A stretch of 10,054 bases of DNA from positions 1 through 10,054 of the forward strand of contig CAZWUO010000143.1 in assembly GCA_964636675.1 (NCBI GenBank). Reading direction: 5' to 3'. Below the pieces are notes generated by a model. The model had not been told where the DNA came from, ran no database searches, and worked only from the letters and a program-made list of their open reading frames with translations. How positions within the stretch are numbered: position 1 is the first letter of the stretch; each line of letters starts with the position of its first letter. Shown here in pieces: positions 1 through 6,334 of the stretch. The translations under genes were made by a program, and so were the position numbers. Origin of the DNA: JALUUH01 sp964636675 (GTDB taxonomy: Bacteria > Pseudomonadota > Gammaproteobacteria > S012-40).

Positions 1-75
1 CTGATCCGTCGAACCGGTGATTGGGATACCGCAGATCATATTTGCGGCTTTATTCTTTTAGTTTGTCCATCATAA
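1..75 (+). CDS. Possible C-terminal end of an upstream gene (partial)
   Basis: Frame 1 is open from the first base to a TAA at 73-75. It encodes 24 residues, including TGDWDTADHICG, and then a hydrophobic end. The composition is protein-like, and an AT-rich, terminator-like stretch follows the stop directly. I do not recognise the family, and 24 codons are too few to prove coding. The start lies outside the window. Confidence 0.35.
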   Translation: MIRRTGDWDTADHICGFILLVCPS

Positions 76-112
76 AATTATGCAGGCAGTACTTTATAAT
101 TTTTATTTTTTT
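74..112 (+). terminator. Weak AT-rich terminator-like hairpin
   Basis: AAAATTAT (74-81) can pair with ATAATTTT (96-103) around a 14-base loop, and a T-rich run follows. It begins on the stop codon of the possible upstream gene, where a terminator would be expected. The stem has no GC pairs, so it would be weak and may be chance in AT-rich DNA. Confidence 0.25.
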
Positions 113-355
113 ATGCATCGTATTTTAGGGCTGTAATGAAATAGGCCGAGTGCGCAGTGGCGCTGGTGCGGTGTAATAAATTATTTTAACAAAGGTAGCA
201 ATGCAAATTTAAGCGGAATTCACTAGAGTGCATTTGTGCGATACAATGGCTAAATTCAGTATTAGAGTTAAAATGTAACGCTTATCGATTAATTTAGGCT
301 GTCGGTATAGTTTACATGGAAGAATGATTGTAGAGTGGTTATTAGCAGTAGGTTG

Positions 356-373
356 TTGTAAATATAGATACAA
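356..373. repeat. Short inverted repeat TTGTA-N8-TACAA
   Basis: TTGTA (356-360) and TACAA (369-373) are perfect inverted arms around eight bases, ending seven bases before the -24 element of the sigma-54 promoter. It could bind a regulator, but arms of five bases in AT-rich DNA often arise by chance. Sigma-54 enhancers usually lie further upstream. Confidence 0.2.
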
Positions 374-380
374 AAAAATA

Positions 381-397
381 TGGCGCGAATTTTGCTA
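381..397 (+). promoter_or_regulatory. Sigma-54 (RpoN) -24/-12 promoter
   Basis: TGGCGCG (381-387), four bases, then TTGCTA (392-397) matches the sigma-54 consensus TGGCACG-N4-TTGCWW with one mismatch. It has the required GG-N10-GC arrangement, with GG at 382-383 and GC at 394-395. Transcription would start near 407, leaving an untranslated leader of about 80 bases before the first gene of the cassette. Sigma-54 promoters need an ATP-driven enhancer-binding protein, and no such gene is in the window. The consensus match is seen directly; activity and regulator are inferred. Confidence 0.75.
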
Positions 398-485
398 TTT
401 CGAATAATGTAGAGGTTTGAAATTTGTGGCGGGAATGATTGCTCCTCCAAAGTAAAATGGACTTTTAGCTAACGGTTACCAAAAA

Positions 486-1181
486 ATGACAAAGAAATTA
501 AGTATGAATCAGAATACAAAAAATCGTGGTAATAATGATGTGGACTTATCGAAGCGGCGGCTAGGAAAGCTTGGAGTGTTAGCAACGCCGGTGTTGCTAA
601 GTGTGGTAGGGCGCCCTGCCTGGGGAGGAAATTGTTCTCCTTCAGCTGTTTTATCACATACTCATGCCTCACATCACCCAGAGCCAGTAAATTGTAAATT
701 TGGTTGTTCTCCCGGTTATTGGATGAAAAGCAACCATAACTGGAGTGGATTGACTGCTTATTATAAAGAGCAGAATTTTTGTGAAGTGTTTGGTATTTTT
801 GATTGTTCTGCTCATCCCTATAATGGGATGTCATTGATCCAAGCGATGAGGATGATTAAGGATCGCACTATTGATCAGAATTTAAGAATTGCGACGTTTC
901 ACGCTATAGCTGGTATTTTGAATGCGTCTGCGCATCAGGCTGATGGAGGTTATCTGGGATATTCATCGTTGGACATAATAGCCGCTTACAACACGGCTTA
1001 TGGGGCATTCGCTAACGTCTCGAGTCATGTACTCTCGAGTTCTGAAGGTTTGATTAAACTGATAGATTTTCTCAATCAATATCCAGATGGTACCGTCGAG
1101 GATGTCGTTTGCATGTTTAACAGAGAAGGGCGAGTCGAAGCTCCTTATTGGAATAACCGTACGCGCGCTTTTGATTTTTAA
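486..1181 (+). CDS. Exported six-cysteine protein with Tat-like signal and GCSPGYW motif; putative substrate of the adjacent modification genes
   Basis: This 231-residue protein has no function I can name. A polar N-terminus of about 20 residues leads to SKRR (22-25), a hydrophobic stretch (about 29-42) and RPAWG (43-47). This resembles a twin-arginine signal, though the residues after RR do not fit the full Tat consensus. The mature part has cysteines at 50, 70, 74, 99, 107 and 209; an even number in an exported protein suits disulfides or metal binding. GCSPGYW (73-79) recalls the C-x-P-G-Y-W motif of many uncharacterised secreted bacterial proteins. It is the first gene behind the sigma-54 promoter, and the PqqD-like gene begins five bases after its stop, so I infer that it is the target or partner of that system. 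ATG 486 is the first in-frame start after the promoter; ATG 504 is an alternative, and neither has a strong ribosome site. Confidence 0.75.
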   Translation: MTKKLSMNQNTKNRGNNDVDLSKRRLGKLGVLATPVLLSVVGRPAWGGNCSPSAVLSHTHASHHPEPVNCKFGCSPGYWMKSNHNWSGLTAYYKEQNFCEVFGIFDCSAHPYNGMSLIQAMRMIKDRTIDQNLRIATFHAIAGILNASAHQADGGYLGYSSLDIIAAYNTAYGAFANVSSHVLSSSEGLIKLIDFLNQYPDGTVEDVVCMFNREGRVEAPYWNNRTRAFDF

Positions 1182-1186
1182 TTAGC

Positions 1187-1471
1187 GTGGATATCGTAGA
1201 GCAAATTGATGTTTACAGTGTGTCGTCGCAAGGAAAGCTGCATATCAAACGATGGGAAAACGATGGTCTTGTTTTCAAAGAAGGGCCTGGTGATACACAT
1301 CTTGTAAATCTTGCCACCATTCATTTGTTAGAATTTCTCAGTTCCAATTCTGGATCATCACGAGATGATATTAAAGATTATTTAAGAGTAAATCTAGGTT
1401 TGGAGTTTAGTGATGTGGATTTTCAAAGAATGCTTCTTGCGCTCTTAAATAATAAAATAGTCAGTGGCTAA
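1187..1471 (+). CDS. PqqD-like peptide-binding protein of the HPr-rel-A type
   Basis: This 94-residue protein has the size and pattern of PqqD-like winged-helix domains (RiPP recognition elements), which bind leader segments of peptide substrates and present them to modifying enzymes. It shows a tryptophan at position 23, then GDTHLVNLATIHLLEFL (residues 35-51), close to the GDTHLL signature that I associate with the PqqD family protein of the HPr-rel-A system. A helical second half ends in a short SG tail. PqqD itself delivers PqqA to the radical SAM enzyme PqqE, but no radical SAM gene is present here. The start is GTG at 1187, five bases after the previous stop and without a clear ribosome site, so translation may be coupled to the upstream gene. 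The assignment rests on motif, size and the neighbouring kinase and nucleotidyltransferase genes. Confidence 0.8.
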   Translation: MDIVEQIDVYSVSSQGKLHIKRWENDGLVFKEGPGDTHLVNLATIHLLEFLSSNSGSSRDDIKDYLRVNLGLEFSDVDFQRMLLALLNNKIVSG

Positions 1472-1547
1472 TTTTGCTGTTCTTTGGTAAATAGCGTCTA
1501 GTCCCCTGAGCTGCTTTCTAATTATTAACTTAATTTGAACATCCTAA

Positions 1548-2444
1548 GTGAAGCTAAATAGTTTAGACGCCAAGAGTTTCAAAGAAAAAATAGAGCAAGG
1601 GCTTAGTATCCAAATTGGTTGTTTTTGCGTTAATGTAAAAACATCTATTCCAGATGTTATTTCTAATATTCATTTTTTGTATTCAAATCATAAAACGTTT
1701 GATGAAAATACTTTCGTAGATTTTTATGTGAGTATTAACCCACCAAAAAATTTACGTCGATGGTTTAGGCCGCAAGCATATTTTGAAATTGACGGCTATC
1801 AACCCATCGAACCCTTACCTTTAGTCCACGCCTATCCATTGTTTGAATGGGGTTTAAATTGGTGTATAGCTAATCGTGCACACCAATATTTGATTTTTCA
1901 TGCAGCGATTATTGAAAAAGAAGGCCGAGCTATTCTAATGCCGGGAGTGCCGGGAGCTGGAAAAAGCACTTTGTGTACTGCGCTTGTGTACAATGGTTGG
2001 TCGCTTATTTCAGATGAGTTGGCCTTGATTAGTATACCTGATGGTAAGGTGTATCCGTTACCGAAGCCGATAAGTTTGAAAAATGAATCGATAAACATAG
2101 TGAGGTCCTTATATCCAGAGGTCGCACTAGGTAATGAATATCGCAACACATCTAAGGGAACGTTGATCCATCTCAAAGTGCCTTATGCATCTGATCGTTT
2201 ATCAACTATTGAATGGGTGTTATTTCCAAAATATGGCAAAAATTCATCAACTCAGTTAGTCGATGAAAACAAAGGACAAGCGCATATGGAATTGTTGAAT
2301 AATGCTTTCAACGCAAATGTGTTTGGTTTGCAAGGGTTTGAAACGATCAATAATATATTAGCGCATAGTAGAGCTGCACACTTTTTTTATTCTGATATTG
2401 AAGATGCCGTTGAAGCTGTCAGTCGAATGACAGAGAAGAATTAA
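1548..2444 (+). CDS. HprK-related kinase A (HPr kinase-like P-loop protein)
   Basis: This 298-residue protein resembles the C-terminal catalytic domain of HPr kinase/phosphorylase but lacks the usual HprK context. Visible elements are FHAA (117-120, conserved-type His118), the P-loop GVPGAGKST (133-141), LISDELALI (153-161) with Asp156 and Glu157 in the Walker B-like position, and KPISLKN (173-179), typical of HprK-related kinases. Classical HprK phosphorylates a serine of HPr in sugar regulation. HprK homologues in some lasso-peptide clusters phosphorylate the precursor peptide, a better model beside a PqqD-like gene. The substrate here is unknown; the cysteine-rich exported protein is a candidate. 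The GTG start at 1548 lies 76 bases after the previous stop with no strong ribosome site. The gene ends one base before the nucleotidyltransferase start, which indicates one transcript. Confidence 0.85.
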   Translation: MKLNSLDAKSFKEKIEQGLSIQIGCFCVNVKTSIPDVISNIHFLYSNHKTFDENTFVDFYVSINPPKNLRRWFRPQAYFEIDGYQPIEPLPLVHAYPLFEWGLNWCIANRAHQYLIFHAAIIEKEGRAILMPGVPGAGKSTLCTALVYNGWSLISDELALISIPDGKVYPLPKPISLKNESINIVRSLYPEVALGNEYRNTSKGTLIHLKVPYASDRLSTIEWVLFPKYGKNSSTQLVDENKGQAHMELLNNAFNANVFGLQGFETINNILAHSRAAHFFYSDIEDAVEAVSRMTEKN

Positions 2445-2445
2445 C

Positions 2446-3531
2446 ATGTCTTCGAGTGTGTTAGCTAAGATAATTTCAAATCCAGACCTACTCATACACT
2501 TGTCAATAAAAGAGCAAGAACTTGTTTTACGCCAGGCCGAAGGCTGTGATTTGCTTGCTACTCTTGCATTATTGTTGAATAACGTCGGAGTAAGCAGAAA
2601 TCTAGGACCTGATTTTCCACATTCAAAACTTAAAGCAGCAATTAATGTGGCTAAAGCGCATGCGAATTTTGTTTGTTGGGAAGTTGGGATTTTGCAACGT
2701 TTATTCAAGAAATATAATAAACCGCTAATCCTTTTAAAAGGAGCTGCTTATACCGTTGGGGGATTACCGAATGGCTATGGTCGATTGTATAGCGATATCG
2801 ATTTGTTGGTGCCTAAAGAACAGCTCGCGGAAACCGAACGAATTCTAAAAGGCGGACTTTGGGTGGCGCAGTCCATGGATGATTATGATCAATTGTATTA
2901 TCGAAAATGGATGCATGAGATTCCGCCATTGCAGCACGTTTTGCGCAGGAGTGTGTTGGATGTGCATCATGCAATACTTCCCGAGACATGCAAGGAGAAG
3001 CCGGATCCCGATAAATTGTTTGAAGGCATTGTCCCTGTAGAAGGAGCAGATAATGTTTTTGTTTTGTCGCCGACTGACATGGTGTTACATAGCATGACAC
3101 ATCTTTTTTACGAAGGAGAGTTTAATCATGGGCTTAGAGATTTAGTCGATCTCGACTTTCTTTTAAGGTATTTTGCAGAAAAGGACGCAGATTTTTGGCA
3201 CAAATTAATTGATAGAGGGGAGGTTTTGAACCTACGACGTCCACTTTATTACGGAATTCGCTATGTAACGCGAATTCTAAAAACCCCTATCCCAAATGAT
3301 GTTGAAGTATTGAATCAAGCTGCGCAACCAAAATTAATCCTATTAATGGATTTTCTCTTTGATCGAGCTTTGATGCCGAATCATATTAGCTGTGATAATT
3401 GGTTTACAGGGATAGCAAAGTGGTTGCTTTATGTGCGCTCTCATTATCTGCGAATGCCTATGTATCTGCTAATACCTCACTTGGTGCGAAAAGCGTGGAA
3501 AGGCCAAGTTTCAAAACAAAATGATGGTTAA
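2446..3531 (+). CDS. NTP_transf_5-type nucleotidyltransferase family protein
   Basis: This 361-residue protein fits the uncharacterised nucleotidyltransferase family (Pfam NTP_transf_5). LLKGAAY (96-102) is followed by GRLYSDIDLLV (112-122), where Asp117 and Asp119 form the metal-binding DxD pair of the polymerase-beta-like fold. LDVHH (171-175) supplies a plausible third carboxylate, Asp172. The N-terminus is helical, and the basic, hydrophobic C-terminus (about 331-352, with RSHYLRMP) suits membrane or partner contact. Such enzymes transfer a nucleotidyl group, but the acceptor for this family is not known to me. Relatives occur in lasso-peptide and exosortase-associated clusters. Its ATG follows the kinase stop after one base, with a GAGAAG ribosome site at about 2433-2438, so the two genes are translationally linked. 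I see no missing catalytic residue. Confidence 0.82.
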   Translation: MSSSVLAKIISNPDLLIHLSIKEQELVLRQAEGCDLLATLALLLNNVGVSRNLGPDFPHSKLKAAINVAKAHANFVCWEVGILQRLFKKYNKPLILLKGAAYTVGGLPNGYGRLYSDIDLLVPKEQLAETERILKGGLWVAQSMDDYDQLYYRKWMHEIPPLQHVLRRSVLDVHHAILPETCKEKPDPDKLFEGIVPVEGADNVFVLSPTDMVLHSMTHLFYEGEFNHGLRDLVDLDFLLRYFAEKDADFWHKLIDRGEVLNLRRPLYYGIRYVTRILKTPIPNDVEVLNQAAQPKLILLMDFLFDRALMPNHISCDNWFTGIAKWLLYVRSHYLRMPMYLLIPHLVRKAWKGQVSKQNDG

Positions 3532-3577
3532 TTGTACATGCAGCGTTTTAATCATTGAAAATATTGTTTATAAAACC

Positions 3578-3605
3578 TTTACATCCCCAACAACCTATTT
3601 AAAAT
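3578..3605 (+). promoter_or_regulatory. Sigma-70-like promoter of the cytochrome c4 gene
   Basis: TTTACA (3578-3583) and TAAAAT (3600-3605) are separated by 16 bases and match -35 and -10 elements well. Initiation near 3612 would give a leader of about 70 bases before the cytochrome start. That separates the cytochrome from the cassette upstream, although I see no terminator after the nucleotidyltransferase gene. Confidence 0.5.
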
Positions 3606-3681
3606 ACAGCCTTCAATACTGTGAAAGCGGGTCAAAGAACCCCAAACGTCCGACAAAAACCAAGGCGATAAGGGAAAGAAT

Positions 3682-4323
3682 ATGATAAAAAAAGTTAAGT
3701 TAGTTGCAGCAGTTCTTGTGCTGTTTGCTGTAGCGGGAGCAGCGATTGCTGGAGGGGATCCAAAAGCTGGCCAAAGTAAATCTGAGCTTTGCCAAGGGTG
3801 TCATGGGGCTGATGGCATGAGTGTAAACCCAGAGTGTCCTAACCTAGCAGGACAAAAGGCAGGCTATATCATTAAGCAAGTCATCGATTTCCAAAAGGGT
3901 CTTAGACACAATGATACTATGTCAGCGATGGCAGGGCTTGCTGGAGACATGCAAGACCTTAAAGATATTGCGGCATATTTCTCGACACGAAAACCTATGG
4001 CGGCAAAAAATTACATGATGCCTGCCCCAAGCAACAAAAAAAGCATAAAAAAGGGCAAGAAAATTTTCATGGAGGGGAATCCACGAAATGGTCTATATGC
4101 TTGTGTGAATTGTCATGGTCCTAAAGGCAAAGGTAAATCAGCGACTAATCATGTTTTTCCGGTCATAGGTGGCCAGACAAAAGATTATTTGGCAAAACAG
4201 TTGCGGGATTTCAAAAGTGGGGATCGAAAAAACGATCCTGCTAATATGATGGTTGATATAGCTAAAAAGCTTTCTGAGAAAGAGATTGATGCAGTAGCTG
4301 ACTATTTAGGAAGTTTGAATTAG
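3682..4323 (+). CDS. Di-haem cytochrome c4, periplasmic
   Basis: This 213-residue protein has a Sec signal peptide: MIKKVK, a hydrophobic core, and AIA at 21-23 as the likely cleavage site. Two c-type haem domains follow. CQGCH (37-41) and CVNCH (141-145) attach haem through their cysteines, and each His is an axial ligand. Methionines after each site, within TMSAM (79-83) and NMM (188-190), are candidate second ligands. Two similar halves with conserved NLAGQ and GGQ segments are typical of cytochrome c4, which carries electrons in the periplasm, often between the bc1 complex and terminal oxidases. Length is normal for the family. A GGGA ribosome site about seven bases upstream supports ATG 3682. 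The C-terminus is basic and lysine-rich. The gene has its own promoter and ends before a strong terminator, so it is probably monocistronic. Confidence 0.92.
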   Translation: MIKKVKLVAAVLVLFAVAGAAIAGGDPKAGQSKSELCQGCHGADGMSVNPECPNLAGQKAGYIIKQVIDFQKGLRHNDTMSAMAGLAGDMQDLKDIAAYFSTRKPMAAKNYMMPAPSNKKSIKKGKKIFMEGNPRNGLYACVNCHGPKGKGKSATNHVFPVIGGQTKDYLAKQLRDFKSGDRKNDPANMMVDIAKKLSEKEIDAVADYLGSLN

Positions 4324-4346
4324 TCATACAATCTAAGGAAGTAAAT

Positions 4347-4377
4347 AAAAAAGGCGAACTCATAGTTCGCCTTTTTT
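4347..4377. terminator. Bidirectional intrinsic terminator
   Basis: GGCGAAC (4353-4359) and GTTCGCC (4365-4371) form a perfect 7-bp stem with loop TCATA. It is flanked by six A on the left and six T on the right, so a U-tract follows the hairpin in either direction. It ends the cytochrome transcript from the left and the arg/ABC transcript from the right. The T-run overlaps the stop codon of the ABC ATPase gene. Confidence 0.9.
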
Positions 4378-5416
4378 ATTTAAAAGCAATCAAATGATGC
4401 AGGTCTAGCTTTATCGGGATTGACTCACCGACTAAATGGTCACTATGGCTTGGTAATGCGGATAATAATTTATAGCCCGTTGGTAATTCTAAGGTGTACA
4501 AAATTTCCGACCCCTTGAAAGACTTATTGACAACTGTTGCGAACAGATCACTTTTACTGGAAAGTTTTACGTCGTCTGGGCGGATTAATACCTCAACTTT
4601 ACTTCCTCGTGGCCAATCATATGCTCTATCTCCGCAAATTAGTCCAAGCTCAGTTTGTACGCTTTCGGGCGTTTGCAATACCCCAGGTAAAAATACACCT
4701 TGTCCAATAAATTCAGCTACAAACCGGTTAATGGGGTCATGGTATAGATTATAGGATGTATCCCATTGTTGAAGTTTCCCATGGTTAATGACCGCAACCT
4801 TATCGGAAATTACAAAGGCTTCGGATTGGTCATGGGTTACCATGATGCATGTCATGTTTTGAGCTTTAAGTATGTTTCTGACGTCATGGCTTAAGCGTTC
4901 TCTAAGTTCAACATCAAGATTAGAAAACGGTTCATCCATCAGAATTAATTTGGGTTGTATCGCCAGAGCACGCGCTAACGCGATACGCTGTTGTTGGCCG
5001 CCTGACAGCTCGTGGGGGTATCGCTCACTAAAGTCCTCCATTTTGACGACTGTGAGCAGTTCTTCGGCTTTTCTTTTACGCGCAATTTTGGAAAGTTTTC
5101 TAATGCCAAAACAAATATTATCGCTGACGTTTAGATGAGGGAATAGAGCATAGTCCTGAAATACCATACCCATTTGGCGTTTTTCGGGTGGTATGAATAT
5201 CGCCTTAGATGAGATGACTTCATTATTTAACAAAATTTGACCAGATGAAAGTGGTTCTAAGCCTGCGATAGCTCTTAGGATTGTGCTCTTGCCGCTGCCG
5301 CTGGGGCCAAGTAAGCAAATGATGTTGCCTTCTCGAATGCATAGAGAGAGATTGCTGACCGCAATGGAGTCTTGGTATGCGCAACAAATAGAATCCAGCT
5401 CTAATAATATACTCAT
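4376..5416 (-). CDS. ABC transporter ATP-binding protein, FbpC/PotA-like (CUT1/Fe3+ type)
   Basis: The 346-residue protein has a complete ABC ATPase domain: Walker A GPSGSGKST (37-45), Q-loop Gln87 in MVFQDYALFPHL, signature LSGGQQQR (137-144), Walker B LILMDEP (157-163), D-loop SNLD (165-168) and H-loop His195. A TOBE-like domain fills about residues 240-346. The PPEKR-x-MGMVFQDYALFPHL string and overall length fit ATPases of ferric-iron, spermidine/putrescine or related importers. With no permease or binding-protein gene nearby, the substrate cannot be assigned; iron (FbpC-like) is my first guess from sequence style and polyamine (PotA-like) my second. It starts six bases after the argF stop with only a weak ribosome site, so it probably relies on operon transcription and coupling. 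Confidence 0.88.
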   Translation of the reverse strand: MSILLELDSICCAYQDSIAVSNLSLCIREGNIICLLGPSGSGKSTILRAIAGLEPLSSGQILLNNEVISSKAIFIPPEKRQMGMVFQDYALFPHLNVSDNICFGIRKLSKIARKRKAEELLTVVKMEDFSERYPHELSGGQQQRIALARALAIQPKLILMDEPFSNLDVELRERLSHDVRNILKAQNMTCIMVTHDQSEAFVISDKVAVINHGKLQQWDTSYNLYHDPINRFVAEFIGQGVFLPGVLQTPESVQTELGLICGDRAYDWPRGSKVEVLIRPDDVKLSSKSDLFATVVNKSFKGSEILYTLELPTGYKLLSALPSHSDHLVGESIPIKLDLHHLIAFK

Positions 5417-5422
5417 CTTGAG

Positions 5423-6334
5423 TTATGGTTTAATACCCATCATAAATTCAAGTAAGGCTTTTTGGGAGTGCAATCGATTTTCTGCTTCATCCCAGACAAC
5501 ACTTTGCACACCATCAATGACCCCACTTGACACTTCTTCCCCTCGATGGGCTGGTAGGCAATGCATGAATAAGGCGTCTGGTTTTGCACGTTGCATCATT
5601 TTTTCGTCGACTTGATAAGGGTGAAACAGCTTGGCTCGTTTATGGTGCTCATTCTCCTGTCCCATACTCGCCCAAACATCGGTAACGATTAGATCTGCGT
5701 CGGTTGCTGCTGCTTCTGGGCTTGCCGACATCTGAACATGATTTTTTGCCCTATTGAGGATCTCTGTCGATGGTTCGAACCCTTTGGGGCTGGCGATGGC
5801 TAAATGAAAACCAAATTGAATGGCTGCATTGATATAGGAGTTACACATATTGTTTCCATCACCAATCCATGCAACAGACTTACCTCTGATATCACCACGG
5901 TGTTCAACAAAAGTTTGTACGTCAGCCAGTAATTGACAAGGATGACACAAGTCAGTGAGTGCATTAATCACCGGCACAGATGAATAACGCGCAAATTGTT
6001 CAATTTTACTGTGTTCAAAAGTTCGCACCATTATGATGTCAACCATGCGAGATAAAACACGTGCCGAGTCCTCAATAGGTTCTCCACGACCAAGCTGGGT
6101 ATCGCGCGGAGATAAGAAAATGGCTTGTCCTCCCAGTTGAATGATACCTGTCTCAAATGATACTCGAGTGCGTGTGGATGATTTTTCAAATATCATCCCG
6201 AGTACTTTATTTTTTAGAGGCTCGTAAATCGTATCCTCGTTTTTTTTAGATTTGAGTTCTATAGCCCTAGCAATGATACCGTTAAGCTCACTGCTCGTTA
6301 GGTCTCTTAAAGATAAAAAGTGTCGCAAACTCAC
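5423..6334 (-). CDS. argF: Ornithine carbamoyltransferase
   Basis: The enzyme joins ornithine and carbamoyl phosphate to make citrulline in arginine synthesis, in the cytoplasm, usually as a trimer. The 303-residue protein is of normal length. STRTR (53-57) binds carbamoyl phosphate, HPCQ (131-134) is the second signature of the family, and HCLPAHRGEE (258-267) is the ornithine-side signature that distinguishes it from aspartate carbamoyltransferase. The start is GTG at 6334 and overlaps the argD stop in the four bases GTGA. An AAGGA ribosome site shortly upstream supports this start. The overlap indicates translational coupling to argD, and the ABC ATPase follows after six bases. In many bacteria this enzyme is called ArgF whatever the copy number; the ArgI alternative cannot be separated by sequence. 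Confidence 0.95.
   Translation of the reverse strand: MSLRHFLSLRDLTSSELNGIIARAIELKSKKNEDTIYEPLKNKVLGMIFEKSSTRTRVSFETGIIQLGGQAIFLSPRDTQLGRGEPIEDSARVLSRMVDIIMVRTFEHSKIEQFARYSSVPVINALTDLCHPCQLLADVQTFVEHRGDIRGKSVAWIGDGNNMCNSYINAAIQFGFHLAIASPKGFEPSTEILNRAKNHVQMSASPEAAATDADLIVTDVWASMGQENEHHKRAKLFHPYQVDEKMMQRAKPDALFMHCLPAHRGEEVSSGVIDGVQSVVWDEAENRLHSQKALLEFMMGIKP

Larger units (their letters stand above)
76..485. other. Long non-coding upstream region of the HPr-rel-A cassette
   Basis: I see no convincing gene in these roughly 410 bases. The only ORF across its right part is antisense and runs into the coding sequence of the next gene, so I treat it as a shadow. The region is AT-rich apart from a GC-richer patch at about 143-172. 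Its supportable contents are the weak hairpin at its left edge, a short inverted repeat at 356-373 and the sigma-54 promoter at 381-397. A region this long upstream of a sigma-54 promoter leaves room for enhancer-binding sites, but I could not identify a repeated activator motif. Confidence 0.6.

Noticed and set aside
143..172. GC-richer patch with GCGC-AGTG-GCGC as a possible small RNA or recombination site
   Set aside because: The stem is only four base pairs, with no terminator, no paired core sites and no conserved recombination motif.
469..834. A 121-codon minus-strand frame opposite the exported protein
   Set aside because: It lies antisense to a gene with a coherent signal sequence, conserved-looking motif and operon context; its own sequence resembles no domain.
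1548..2444. Classical HPr kinase/phosphorylase of sugar (PTS) regulation
   Set aside because: No HPr or other PTS gene is nearby, and the KPISLKN pattern and PqqD/nucleotidyltransferase neighbours fit the related A-type kinase better.
486..3531. A lasso peptide or PQQ biosynthesis cluster
   Set aside because: There is no asparagine-synthetase-like cyclase, transglutaminase-like protease, radical SAM gene or short precursor; only the PqqD-like, kinase and nucleotidyltransferase parts are shared.
3586..3595. The bases ATCCCCAACA occur here and again near 10012
   Set aside because: A ten-base match without extension or structural context is probably chance.
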